A stretch of DNA of 64,000 bases from Aplysia californica (lineage: Eukaryota; Mollusca; Gastropoda; Aplysiida; Aplysiidae): NCBI RefSeq assembly GCF_000002075.1, contig NW_004797406.1, positions 1 through 64,000 of the forward strand, in the 5' to 3' direction. How positions within the stretch are numbered: position 1 is the stretch's first letter; each line of letters opens with the position of its first letter. Under the pieces are notes generated by a model. It searched no databases. It was not told the origin of the DNA and saw only the letters and a list, made by a program, of their open reading frames with translations. This document shows positions 10,990 to 23,300 of the stretch, one piece after another. Made by a program: the position numbers and the translations under genes.

Positions 10990-11297
10990 CCAAGTCAGAG
11001 AGGAGGTGGGAAGAATGCAGTGGCAATGGATTGGACATACTATCAGGAAGTTAAGCAGCTGCATAACATGGAAAATGTTGGACTGGAATCCGCATTGTAA
11101 AAGATCAAGGGGATGACCACGTGGAACCTGGAGAAGAGTCACAGAAATTGACGGGAAAAAAAGTGGGAAGACATAGAATAACATGAAAAGGTTAGCCCAG
11201 GATAGGGAAAAGTGGAAAGAGTTTATTCATGGCCTTGACCCTGACCTAGAGTGAGAAAGGCAATGATGATGATGATTATGATGATGATGATGATGAT
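10990..11297 (+). mobile_element. LINE 3' end (craniofacial-development-protein-2-like/RTE-type endonuclease-RT element)
   Basis: The plus strand translates to WQWIGHT, ITWKMLDWNPHCKRSRG, PRGTWRRVTEIDG and MKRLAQDREKWK, the standard C-terminus of a LINE family abundant in invertebrates. It ends in an ATG/ATGATG microsatellite tail at about 11263-11297. The minus-strand fragment at 24226-24845 is the same family. The clade name is a recollection. Confidence 0.7.
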
Positions 11298-11299
11298 AT

Positions 11300-12517
11300 G
11301 AAACAAAAGTTAAACAGGAAAATATGCTGAGAGAAAGAGAGAAGTATAAGCCAGATAAACAAAATCATGGTGAGTGTAAGGAAAAACCCCACATAAGCCT
11401 ACTAAAAAAACCCAACAAAGTTGGGAGAACAAAAGAAAAAGAAAAACCAATGAAAACATAAGAAAGGTGAAAGATTTTTCTTTTGACACAGCAAGAAAAA
11501 TAAACCACCCTCAGAGCAGTTCACTAAAGTCTGATGTCAGCCCAAGAAATCACCAAAAACAAGAGAGAAATAATTCGAAGCCATGATCAATCAAATAATT
11601 TGAACAAGCCTAATCAGGCAAAAAATGAATTTAAGGTTGTTTTTTTACTGAACATTTGGGAAGGAAGGTAATACATTTTCTATGGAGACATGAAAAGTTT
11701 TTCGCTCCCGCGACAGTCAGCTACATACAGAGTACTCTAAAGGCTGACATGGGCGGACAAGTAACTATGGGTTCTGAACGAAAAACAAAGAAGAATGTTT
11801 ATCAGAAGTAAAAGTCTCATCACCCTATTCAATAATGTATTTTTTGGTCTTATTTGGTAGCCACAGCATAGGGACATAAATGTCTTCCCTTGAACAGAAA
11901 AAAGCGAATTTAAAAAAAACTGCATTGCATTTTAAAATGGTATAGAAGGAAGACTCAACACTCCAATGGCAAAACAAGAAATGCAAACTACACTATAACC
12001 CGGATAGGTCGTACACGGATTACTTGAAATCACACATGCGTCGAACTGTGTTCCCTTTTTTTTTCTTCTTTATCTCTGTAAGAAAATTACGCGAAGCTCG
12101 AACACAAACACGGAATAGTCTAACTAATTTCGCCGGCGTAGGGGTCTAAAGTCAGTGTCCTTTGAGGTGCACTGATAATAATTTTTAAACAGGGAAAAAG
12201 GCAAGGTCGGTAAAATAACCATCTCCCTCCCACCTCCACAAAAGCAGCCAGTTGTGCTATTTTTAATGCGCTTACACGTGTGCCCTCTGCGAGTGCCTAA
12301 GTCCTAGGCTAGACGCTCAGAGTAAGAACGTTATGTATAGGTCGTAAGCCTAGCTAGGCTTGTGTGGAGAGGGCGAGAGGAGGGGTTGGGCATCACACAA
12401 TCCGCTCACACTGACCCGCCCAATTAAACTGTCTTGGTACCAGTAGTAGTAGACTCATTACCGATCAAACACAAAAGCATTGCTTATCGTGTTTCTCATT
12501 CTCAATCTCTGTCAATT
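11300..12517. other. No gene seen; CpG-containing stretch 12000-12420
   Basis: 11300-12000 is A-rich and featureless. 12000-12420 has more CpG than its surroundings and could be a promoter-type region, but no exon could be attached to it. Confidence 0.35.
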
Positions 12518-12985
12518 TCAGATTCTCTCAAATTTCAAATTCAAGTCAATAGGCATAGATAGATCTAACCTATCTGATCTAGGACAATGGCCGAAAAATG
12601 AACAATCTCTGCTCTGACCCAATAGTATCTTTGTGGCTTCCCTTGATTCTCTGACATAGCAGATGCCATAACACTGTCCATGTATCCCTTGAACTACTGA
12701 GACCAGTCCCGACGAATTCAAGCAATCCGTGTTATACTGTATATCTAAAATAATCACATGAACTATGAAAATAAGAAACAATGGAAGAAACGACAAACAA
12801 AATACAGCAAACAGAAAAATAGCTGTCACAATTTCCCACACACACACTCTCCTCCCAGACATAGTGTAGCTATTTTCATGAACTCTTGAATTTGTGCACA
12901 TGAGTCCAGCTGTTTCCAAACAATTCCAGAAATAGACGGCAGGAACTTTCCTCATTCTGAGACAGTAACAGTCAGGTTGACACAA
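12518..12985 (-). CDS. Unrecognised 155-codon open frame with a transmembrane segment
   Basis: This is the longest open frame in the window that is not simple repeat or recognisable mobile element. From an internal methionine near residue 42 it reads MSGRRVCVWEIVTAIFLF, then a 35-residue hydrophobic stretch, then a cysteine-containing region (DCLNSSG, GQCYGICYV). It could be a type II membrane protein exon. No family match came to mind, and no splice structure or conserved motif confirms it. Confidence 0.22.
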   Translation of the reverse strand: MCQPDCYCLRMRKVPAVYFWNCLETAGLMCTNSRVHENSYTMSGRRVCVWEIVTAIFLFAVFCLSFLPLFLIFIVHVIILDIQYNTDCLNSSGLVSVVQGIHGQCYGICYVRESREATKILLGQSRDCSFFGHCPRSDRLDLSMPIDLNLKFERI

Positions 12986-13349
12986 ACCATTTCTTGTCTG
13001 TCTTGGTTCTGTACCTTTAAAACTGCGACGTATTCACCCTAATTAAAGAAAACAAAACTAGATATTAGAAATTATGTGCCAGACTGTATACATTACTCCC
13101 TTCCTCCCAGTGAAAAAAAATAGTCTTTCACCTTACACAAGTCTACATCATCAACAAATGGTTTCTACAAATAAAAAGTGACTGTTATGCAAACAACTAA
13201 AACACAACTTAAGTTCTGTTCTAGAAGCTGTTGAATATTTTAATCCCAGTAATAGTAAAAAAAAAATTCTGGAGGGAGCATACAATATTTGATGTGCTAT
13301 GCAAATTTTATTCTTACTAAACTACATCATTTGGGGATTAAATTTTTTA

Positions 13350-16300
13350 GCAAGAGTTTTACAGCACTCGTAACTGCATAAGGTCATAAGACCGAATGAA
13401 ACATGAGTTATACATTCACAACAGTTCACAGCACGGCTTGATTTTGGCCAATATTTCGATTAAAATGTTAAAAATTCATGGTAAAAAAATTCTTCATTTT
13501 AAAATAACATTTGAAATTTTAATAACATTATTCATAATCTATTGTAAAGCTTTACAAAATCTAGAATTCTGTTCGAACCAACGACAGAGAACAGATCTTG
13601 CAATTTTTGGCATATAAAACATTTCCTCCGGGTCTTTCCACAGACACAAAGGTCTTACTTTACCAACATACCAACTTTTAAGATGTGTCTAATGGTAAAA
13701 TCTATGTTGCATCCAACACAGAACAGTTTTTCATCTCCCTGGAGGAGGTATTTAGGTGTCAGAGAGGTGTGTCCGATATGTAATCGAGCAAAAATGACTT
13801 CATCTCTTCTGGAGAGTCCCGACGTTTTTTGTGGACCCAGTTTGGGAATGATGGTGTGAAGTTTATTGTTAATTTTTTTCTCCCAATGTGTCTCCCCCAG
13901 ACCGTGGGAGTAGTTTTTTACCTTATTTTTAAAGTGTCTGGGGAGAGTGTTTATCGTTTATCTAAATAGAAGAGACAAAGATTCCTTCGCCAGGAGACCC
14001 ACCTGCTCGTTTCTTCGGATGCCCACATGGCTAGGCATCCACGCGAACACAATATTTTTCCTGGTTTCAGTCAAAGCGTGTATTGTATTTTTTGTTGCAA
14101 GCTAACTATTTTTGGTTGTATGAGTGTGTAGCTTGTACGTGAGGTGATGTAAGACAGAGAGTCATATAGGATATGAAAAGATGTGTTAGGGGAATTTTTT
14201 TCGGAGTCCAGCAGTGAACTCTGCAGAGAAAATGGAGGCTTCAGGATGGAGTCTCCTCTGTTGTGTATTGTTCGAAGATAGGGTGGCGTCTCCACAGTAG
14301 AGTCCGATTTAGAGCCATCTGTGAAGATTAGCTCCCTACCCGGGGTATTTTTTAATAAGTGTTTTGTATAATGCTTTAAACATTTTGGTGTTTGTGCTTG
14401 CTTTGTTGTGTGTGGTGAGCTCCAAGTCTATTTTTGCCTTGGTGACGTGCCAAGGAGGGAGGTCGGGGAAAGGAAATTGTTCAATGCCTTGTTTGGAGAA
14501 GTGTATGTTTTTGAGGTCCTCAAGGACTCTGAGGCCGAAAGGTTTGATGAGTTTGTCGTTGTTGTTCTTGAATCTGCTTATGAAGCCTAGGTGTGTTCCG
14601 AAAATGTAGCCATGTGCTGGGTGTAGAGCTCTGTCTGACTGCGTATTTTAGTGAGAGTTGTGTACGTTTGAGTGTTAGTGATGGTATGTTTGCCTCGGCC
14701 TGGAGGCTCTCCCACTGGAGAAGTGTGGAAAGCCCCCAGGGCTAGGCAGAGTCCTTGGTTTTGTACTGAGGACATGAGGTTTTGCCGATCCATAGACTTG
14801 ACAGCCGTAGTCAAGCCTGAATCGGACAAAGGAACAGTAAAGGTGGAAAGTGTTGAGAGTTCCCGTCCCACTCTGGACACGATAAATTAAAAATCCACAC
14901 GAATGTCTTTTATGTGTGGAATGAATGTAAATTTTTTGTCAAATATAATTCCGAGGAAACTGAAAAGCCTGGTCCTGGACGGGAATTCTTTCCCCGTAAA
15001 GTGTGAAATCCGGCTGAAGCACGCGTCTGCCTGATCGGCAGAAGTGTAATGCAACTGTCTTTGACGAGGAAAACATGAAACCTTTTTCATTTGCACACTT
15101 TTCAAGTTCATGCAGCTGCGTTTGCAACAGCCTTTCCACAGATCTTAGTAGAGGATTTTTGAAACGGTAGCAAATCAGGAAGTCGTCAACATATAACGAG
15201 CTGTCCATGCTATTTTGGAGGGTCTGAACGATGGAATCTATTTTGATTTCAAAGAGGAGAGGAGAAAGAATGCTTCCCTAGGGCACACCTTTCTCCTGTT
15301 GGTGGGGGTCTGAAAGGCAGGATCCGACACGAAACTGGAAGGAACGGTTCTTCTGGAAATTGCCAATGAGGGCAAGGAGATGACCGCGTAGGCGGATAGC
15401 GTGAAGGTCTCTAAGAACGCTGTACTTTCAGGCTTTCTCTGGGTCAAAAAAGATGGCGACCATGTGGCCTCTTTCGGCAAACGTCTCGAGTATAAAAGTC
15501 TCCAGGCGGACCAGGTGATCCAGACTGGATCGAGTTTTCCTGAATCGGCACTGGAGACTGTTCAGTGAGCCCGTCGTCTCTAGAACCCACATGAGTCACC
15601 TGTGAATCACTTCTTCTTCTAGTATGCACAGACAACTTGTAAAGGAGATTGGTCTGTAATTGGATGGGAGTGTGTGGTCTTTGTTTGGTTTGGGTATTGG
15701 AATAACAGTGGCGAGTCGCCAAGACTTCAGAAAGGTGTGCGACTCCACATGTCGTTGTATATGACTAATAAAAGTAAGAGTGTTTCTGTGAGTAAATGTC
15801 TAATGATTTCGTTGTGGATGTCATCCGGACCTGGGGCTGTATTGCCCATGTCCGAGGTGCATGCTGTTAGTTCGTCTAATGTGAAGTCTGCATTGTAGGA
15901 TTGAGGGTTGTTTGAGTGGAAGTTTAGGTGTTGTTGTTCTCTGTTAGTTTTGATGTATTGGAAGGTGATGCTGTAGTTTGCTTTGGATGAATTTTTGGAG
16001 AGAGATGTAGGTATAGTGCTTGCAATGTCTACCTGTGATTCTGATGTGGTTCCATCCGGCCTCTGAACATGCTGAACGGTGTCTTGTGCGTCTACCCATA
16101 ATTTTTTTTAGCTATTTTGAAAACTTTGTTGGAAGGTCGCTGTAAGATGTACTTGTCCGTGAAGTGTGTCGTTGTCGATGTAGATGGTGGTTCCACCCGA
16201 AGCAATCTGATTCTCCATATGAATATGATGATAGGCAGAAAATCCTCTTAAGTCTCTGGCCTGTTACTTGTAAGTGTTGCAATTCTGCAATGGAAGGTCC

Positions 16301-18210
16301 GCGTCCGCTGGCATTCCATTGCAGAACTGCCATTATGAGGCCTTTTTAGGTTTGGAGCACAAAGGCCTCGGCTTCCAAACACAGAATCTTTCTTGTGGAG
16401 GAGGCAGAGGGTTTGCGAGGCCGCCGTTCTGGATTGGGCGGCAGCCTACTGAGGGATTTGGGAGACGAGTGACAGACCGGGGAGGGGGATCGGAGTTGTC
16501 ATCCTCCATTGGTGGGCTAGTGTCTGCTGAAGGGCTGGGGAGAGGTGGAGCAGACAGAAGGGACTGGGAAGAAGGAGGGGGGGAACACCTCATACTCCAT
16601 TAGAGGGGTGGGGCGTGAGGAGGAAGAAGAAGAAGAAGGGATAGAAGAGGGGGAGGGGAAGAAGAGGGGGCAGAGGAAGAGTCAAACCCGTCCTCCCTTA
16701 GAACCAAAAAACGGTTAGACAGTGGCACCTCGATGGTGAGTGCCACAGGTATAGCAGGAATCTTTTTTTACTTGGGTACAAAGACTTGCCTGGTAACCGC
16801 GGGCTTTGGGGGGTTGGCAGTTGAAGTACTGGCCGACCTTGTGACCGGACAGACTGCTTAAAATTTTGCGCATGACCAGCCAGAGAGCGGGGTCCCAACT
16901 GGCGGGCAGACAGTCTTTCGAGCCTCCTGAAGGGAGCAGCCATTTTACACTTTGGTTTTCTTGGATTGCGCGTTCTTGGATCCAAGTCGGGCAATCCTTG
17001 CTGAAGGCTGTGTGCTGACCGTGGCAATCTAGGCAGCAAGGACTAGCCTTGCATTCCTTTTCAGGATGCCCGGTCTTGCCACAGCAAGGACAAACTGCTG
17101 CGTTTCGGCATCGCGACTGGCTATGGCCGAACTTTTGGCACTTGAAGCAGCACAGAGGGTTCGGCTGCGGACAATGCCTTAAAAGCAGTACAATTTCTCT
17201 ATCCCAAAAATGTGCATAGAATAGAACCGAAGGTCGTAGTATTCACGAGTTTGGTCACTTCTGTTTCCGTTGCACACTTGACAAGGAGTTCACCAGAGGA
17301 CAGCTTCTGTGCATTTGTAGGGATGTATCCCAGCGTTTGTCTTAGTGCATCTCCTGCCTTGAAGAGATTTAGATCTGAGATTTTCTTCTGTGCGTCTTCT
17401 TTACTTGAGACGGCACTGTACAGCTGCAGCAGAAGCTCCCTGGGAAGAGGGAGGGCAGAGGCAGCCGTAAAGGTCCTTTTGGCTGTGGTGGTTGTTGGCT
17501 CGGCTCTATGGCCACACCCACTTCCGTAGGCCAAGACTTTTTATGAGCATTGGGAGCTAGAGAAGGGTCATTTCGTTTCTTATTATCCATGAGAATGTAA
17601 TGGTTGGTTTGACTGCGGGGCTTCCCGCCCGCCACCAAGCCCAACAAGGGGACACATCACTCAGATATCAAGAACTGTGCCAGGGCTACCCCGGAGCTAT
17701 ACTCTTCACGAGAGTGTACGAGACCCTCCTGTCAAGATTGACCCAGGGACTGAAGGGGTTTCAGCTCCCAACCAATTGAGTGGCAAGGGCCGTGAAAAAC
17801 CTGGGCCAAAGAGGTGTGTTGGAGAGGGACAGTCCAAAGACTGATCTCATCTCAATTGAACCTCCAGGTACCCGGTTTCCCCCGCACGGGTCGCACCTCA
17901 CGATCGACAAGGCGCCCACTTTGTGGGATGGATGACCTCTAATTTTGCTCCACATGAGGTCAGCGGTGGAAGAAGAGATAGAAGAAGACAGAAAGAAGGA
18001 AGGAGAAGAGGAAGATACACCAAAGAAGATGTCGCACATGAATCCCAGAGGGTTGGGGTCCACGGGCGACATTTTGTTATTGGAGAGGTTTCACCTCCTG
18101 CAGATATGGGAGTGGGTCTATTTATAATGCCCCGACCAACGGGAAGCCAGATTAAATTGTCCTTTCTATGAATTCTCTTTATCTTCAGTGATGTTTCCAT
18201 TTACCCATGT
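13350..18210 (-). mobile_element. Nearly full-length I-clade (Nimbus-like) LINE
   Basis: Read on the minus strand. ORF1 (about 17590-16600) has an RNA-binding region (LSSGELLVKC) and three CCHC zinc knuckles at about 17160-16980 (CFKCQKFGHSQSRC, CPCCGKTGHPEKEC, CCLDCHGQHTAFSKDC). ORF2 begins near 16333 with an endonuclease start (MAVLQWNASGRGP). Reverse transcriptase follows at about 15480-14900 (VAIFFDPEKA, GSILSP, SLYVDDF), then RNase H (IFTDGSKS, MPSHVGIRRNE) and a C-terminal cysteine motif (LHIGHTSLTPKYLL). ORFs are spread over several frames, so it is inactive. The 3' tail TTTTACAGCACTCGTAACTG at 13357 is shared with SINEs and two more LINE tails in the window. The 5' end is near 18200. 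RNase H and three knuckles support clade I. Confidence 0.88.
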
Positions 18211-18234
18211 ATGAGGCCTGTCCCAGAAGGGGGC

Positions 18235-18600
18235 TCCAGTGACTAAGTACTAAGTGAGTAGTGAGTTTAGACTCTCGAGTAAAGTCAAGTAAGTATCGGT
18301 GACACACAGATCAGATGAGTGGTCACTGGGGTGTGTCCTTGAGCAAGACACAACAATCCTAGCTAAAAAAAACCAGGACACAGCACAGTAGCGACCAGAA
18401 ATGGCATTGTTGTGAAATAGTTCTGTATTGGTATAATAGTGGGTATTTGTGTATTTGTGTATGTATATATGTATATATTTATGTACGTATGTATGTATGT
18501 GATTATAATTATGTATTTATTTAAGTTTGTATGTTTGCCATTGTAAACCAAATTGCCCCTCTGGGGGTCAATAAAAGTGAGTTTATTGGGGGGGGGGGGG
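18235..18600 (+). mobile_element. SINE or LINE-tail repeat
   Basis: The segment GTGTCCTTGAGCAAGACAC, a microsatellite-like TATATGTA stretch and the tail ATTGCCCCTCTGGGGGTCAA followed by TAAAAG and a G run resemble SINEs with a LINE-derived 3' tail. A single copy is seen. It directly abuts the mariner at 18601. Confidence 0.4.
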
Positions 18601-19590
18601 TTCAAAGCATTTCCCTGTTCTGTAAAATCATCAATTTTTATCTTACAGACGTGACATTTTGTATATACCTAAAGAAACATACTTTATATTTCTATTCAAC
18701 ATAGTAATGGTTGATGGTTGATCTCAATGCACTTTAATTTATCATCTGATGAAGCCAGCAGTCAAATGCAGTGACCATGTCTGCTTTGGCCAGAGTCCTT
18801 AGCACAGCAATTATTACTACCTCATCTCCAAATCACGGCCCCTTAGCCTTTCTTGGATTTTAGGAGAGAAATGAAAGTCGCATGGAATAAAGGGACATAT
18901 TTTTTCAAATAAATCAAAACAGGCGATGAAACATGGGTATTTTTCTGGGATCCAGAACTGGAAAGGCAATCAACAAAATGGAGAAACCCAGGACCATTAC
19001 GACCCCAGAAAACCTGAGGCAAGCAAGTTGCTTTAAAAGTGATGCACATCATGTTTTTTTTTATCAGAAAGGTGCGGTTTTGAAATGGCCGGTTCCTGTT
19101 GGCACAATAGTCAATGCTGACTATTACAAGATGGTTCTTCATAAAGCTGACATCAGCAATAAGAAGAAAGTGACTGGGTATGCTTGAGCAAGGTGTTGTC
19201 TTCCATCTCATGGTAATGCACCTGTGGACATTTCTTGAAAGGTCACTGATCTCCTGGACTCCTGGCAGTGGGAAATCCTTGAACATCCTTGCTATTCCCC
19301 AGACTTAACACCATGCGACTTTCATTCTTTCCCAAAAATCAAAGAAGTAATTAGGGGCAGTGATTTGAAGACAAGGATGAAATGGTGCTCCAAACAAATG
19401 CTTCACTAAGGACTCTGGCCAAAGTGGACATATCACTGCGTATGACCAGTGGCTATATCAGTTGAAAAAGTGCACTGAGATCAAGCATATTATGTTGAGT
19501 AGAAAACATGTTTCTGTATGTACAAAATTCCATGTCCCTAAAATAAAATAATTAATTTTACAGTACAAGGAAACTTACTTCTGGGACAAA
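18601..19590 (+). mobile_element. Mariner (Tc1/mariner) element with about 290-bp inverted arms
   Basis: The centre reads GDETWVFFWDPE, then a diverged H-x-NAP block (HGNAPVD, the second aspartate changed to G) and CYSPDLTPCDF with the third aspartate. This is the mariner DD34D transposase, broken by several stops. The segment 18601-18891 is the inverted, diverged copy of 19305-19590, the transposase C-terminus and 3' side. Normal mariner terminal repeats are about 30 bp, so this copy is rearranged or is two overlapping copies in opposite orientation. Confidence 0.72.
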
Positions 19591-20282
19591 TTACCCAGCA
19601 AGAATCTCTATACAGCACATTTATTCGATGAAACATGAGGGTTTAAATATGTACCTGTAGCAACTCAAAATATGTGATTTTTCCTTGAAAGTACAGTGTA
19701 ACTCGGATGCAACAAAAACTCAATTCAAATCTCAACGATAGGAGAACCATATTCAACAAATACCTAAATTTGCATATTCATACTCAACTAATCAACTCGA
19801 AGGATTAGCCCCCCCTGGCTTTGAGCATTTTTTATCTACTCTATACAATACTCTATACCACGAGACCACATTTCGCCGTGCACCCTGAATTATTACATGC
19901 TGCTTGGACTATTGCATATCATACATTGTATACAACGACTGACCTTTCAGAAACAGACACCCACTATATGAGACCAATTAGAAGCTTTCTTTCCCACCAA
20001 TACACGCACTGTTGATGTGCATGAAACATGGGTCTTAATTGTTAGAATGTGCTGGAGTTAGGTGCGGTCAGATGGGCAGCCAGGACATGTGTGGCTGTTT
20101 GTCACTGTACTTCAGTAAGCAGCACTCAATAAAGTAGATATATGTGTCCATTTATATCATCAAAGATACAAATAAAGTATAATCTGCCACTTCTACTCAG
20201 AAAACAATGTGATTCAACAATAACAGCCATATTATCTACTACTGTGACCATGAGATAGTCCACCTTTTATCTATTTTCTTAC
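19591..20282. other. No gene seen
   Basis: TACAGTGTAACTCGGATGC at 19692 resembles one end of a pogo/Tigger-like element, but no matching second end was found. If exon 4 of the ML gene is real, its remaining exon or 3'UTR could lie here. Confidence 0.35.
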
Positions 20283-20338
20283 CAGGTAACTGGAAATCGC
20301 CCGAATATTTGATATTATCTCAGTTTTATTTACACGAT
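20283..20338 (-). CDS. Tentative ML-domain gene exon 4
   Basis: The pyrimidine-rich acceptor TTTTTCCCCCAG and the donor CCTG|GTAAGA bound 56 nt. In the phase left by exon 3 this reads DRVNKTEIISNIRAISSYL without a stop. The reading fits the family but is short and weakly conserved. A final exon is still needed. Confidence 0.35.
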
Positions 20339-23300
20339 CTGGGGGAAAAAAAGGAAAAGTGAGAATACACGCCCATGAATACACAGCAGTGTTATCCCCA
20401 TTATACTAAGCACACATTTGTTGCATATGTGTAAATAATACAAAAAAGGTTAATTCTCTCTTTTCGCAAATTACTCAATTATTGTCAGCCAATCATTGTC
20501 AACAAACAAGCTCTTTATAATTACTCTCCTACACCTGCAAACCATTCCATGACCAGAAAAAGGATTTTCCTCAAAATTCTCCCCAAAAAATGGAGTTTAA
20601 TTTTTTCTAAATCAGGGTCTCCAGAACCCGAGTAGATGGAAGATCAATAACAAGCTGACCGTGTAAGATCACATGTAGTGCAAATACTGTAGACAGATAA
20701 AAGCAAATAAAAATAAGCATTTTCTCGTCATTAATGATCTGTCCCAAAGCAGGACAAATAAATGCAAATAAAAATGTATATTCATGTCACTTATTACAAG
20801 TCTCCAAAACAGGGTAAATAAACACAAATAAAATTGAGTATTTTCAAATCAGTTACGACAAGTCACACACGACCAGAAGAAAACAGGATTTTTTTAAAAA
20901 TCCGATTTCATTCAACTCTAATTTAAGTCCTTTGATGGGAAGGGGGGATTTTGATAAGAAAACTCAGAGATTTTATCATTGTATTTGGCAGCTTTGTTCT
21001 CCATCTCCAACAAGATTTGAAAAAGTCCTGCTGCTACTCTGTACACAAAGAACAAATTTCCAGATCCAGAAATCATTGTAACAGATAAGATTCTCCATCC
21101 TACATTTTATACTTAAACAGCAACAGAACTGCACGTACTTTACAGTAATCCATTACACATGGCCTATCTTCTCCAAATTATACTTAAAATACAAATAAAA
21201 TAGGTTTTCGACAGAAAAAATAAAAACAGAAATAGACAAGACCGACTGGGTCCTAGATACGGTGTCAAATCAGAGCAAACGCACCAGAAAGTAATTTCTA
21301 TTCAGCATCATATTCAACAAAATAGCTTGAAGTAAACTGGCATTCTATTTTTTCAATAAAACATTAAGGACAAAAAGCAACAAAAGTCGAAGGCATCAAA
21401 CAAGATAAGTAACTATCAAGACAAAATACAAACTCAGATCTGCCAATTTTTCAGTGACTGAAATCTGATAAACTATCAGTTTTCAAAGACAGAAATAGGG
21501 AAAATGTGAGCAGAGATCATGTTTGCAAGTCAAACGTCCTGCAAAATCCCACCAAACATCTGAACAGGTTAAAGCTATCAATTTTTCTTGGCTGAATACA
21601 GCCAGCAAATTAATGTACGAACAAAAAGAACAAAGAAGCAAATGCCACATCAAGAGAAAAAAAACTTCCATTTTCTTCAAAGGAGTGCTACATCCGGAAA
21701 ACAACACTTTCCCTGCTCTTAAATATTCATTCACTGGGGACTTGGAAAATTTAGGGAAGAAAATAACTTTTCCTCCTCACTATTTATTATCAGATAAATT
21801 ACATCAATATTGGGACCTCGGACCGTAAAGGCAATCGGAATTCAGGAATTTCTCGATAAAATTGGGAAGGTTATTAGGTTTGCAAATTCAAAAAATGTAT
21901 GTCTTCAATCAAACACTGTTTCAATGAAGGCCTATTTTTTTTTTAAATAAGGAAAACGTTTCATTGTCACTTTTTCCACTTTTCTACTTGGAATGAAAAG
22001 GGCAAAATTCACCATTCCGGAGCCATTCTGCAAAATGGAGACAGCCTTACGACTTAAATTTTCACCAAAGTTTCAAAGTCATCATGTTTAGCAAAAACAC
22101 CATGCACACATGATGGGTTTTTTTATAACGGCTTACCTCCTTTTTTCACAGGGCAAGGAAAATACTCTTTCACCTTATCACAGGTGAAACCAGAAGAATA
22201 CCCCAAAAAGGGTTCAGAGTCACCGTAGAAAAACACGCTGGCATTGACAAAACCAGATGACAGGTCGTGAGCTGAAATAAATGGAAGAAGATTATTATCC
22301 ATCACAAAAATCTGTACACTACAGTGTGGTTTGAGTCAAATACATAATAATACAGAATTCTCCGCTTAAGATCCTGGTGCCCTGCAGCAAGGAAAATGCA
22401 GGATCTTAAGCGAACGGGATCTTAGCCGACCCACCAAGAGAAGAATGTACAATGACCCATGTTTAAGCCCACAACCGGTAAAGTGGTCTCCCTTCACTCT
22501 AAAATGAACTGACGTGACCCCTGGGAGGGTTTATGACTTACGGCATGCAAAGAGTGTGCATGAGGCATGCCATTTTCACTTATCATCCTGTCGAGAGTCT
22601 CAAGATCTACGCTTATCCGGTTGCCCTTTCACTTTACTTGTTCAAAATTTATAGCTTTCCACCTCTGACTGAGTTCCCCCCTCCTTTGTCATTATGCACC
22701 ATAGCATTGTGACCACACCAGGCGGGCCTACTGTAGAACACACCAATCAAAATTCAGTCCGTCTTGCAAATTCCGGAGTAGAGACAACTGCTGCAATGGT
22801 CAGGGAAAAGTTCACAGTTCAATGCGATCTCGCCAGGAGTGAACTTGTAGGCCCCTACCCATCCAGCGGGTGATTTAAGTTTAGGTGGAGAGCTCAAGAT
22901 GCAAGTCAGATGTTTAGGGAAAACAAACACGTCGGCGAGTGCACACCTCAGTGTGACCCAGTCTGGGGTAAACATTGTACCTTTTCATCGTGACTTACAA
23001 CGCACATGTGATCACATATACGAGAGTGGTTGATCAGTAACGCAACAGGTGGGTCAATGATTGCAAAATTTCACTCTTGGTTGATCGGCAGTGCCCGTCT
23101 GGGTTTTGTTCCGTAAACTAGGATCTGAAATGCGAGATCTTAGCCGAAAGTAGACCCTCAGGGTGAATCAGAGAGAGATCTTAGGGGTGACTTTTGTATA
23201 GTAAAAATTCTGTTTTCTTAACCCTTCCTGCTCCATGCGCGCATATTTTCAGCAGCGCATTTCAGGGGGTACTGAATTTGCGCATTTAAAAAAATTAACG

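Noticed and set aside
14364-16603. Several plus-strand open frames between 14364 and 16603
   Set aside because: They are antisense to the minus-strand LINE ORF2 and carry no recognisable domain.
17199-17534. A 111-residue minus-strand frame that could be read as a host gene
   Set aside because: The LSSGELLVKC motif and position just upstream of the zinc knuckles identify it as LINE ORF1.
19692-19760. One pogo/Tigger-like end (TACAGTGTAACTCGGATGC)
   Set aside because: No convincing inverted partner could be found, so no element was drawn.
20110-20265. Minus-strand frame VDYLMVTVVDN...ESHCFL as the last exon of the ML gene
   Set aside because: The intron would be far too short and there is no proper acceptor, although the composition is tempting.
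22020-22040. Alternative ML exon after a good acceptor near 22035
   Set aside because: In the phase required by exon 3 it meets a stop within 15 codons and shows no ML features.
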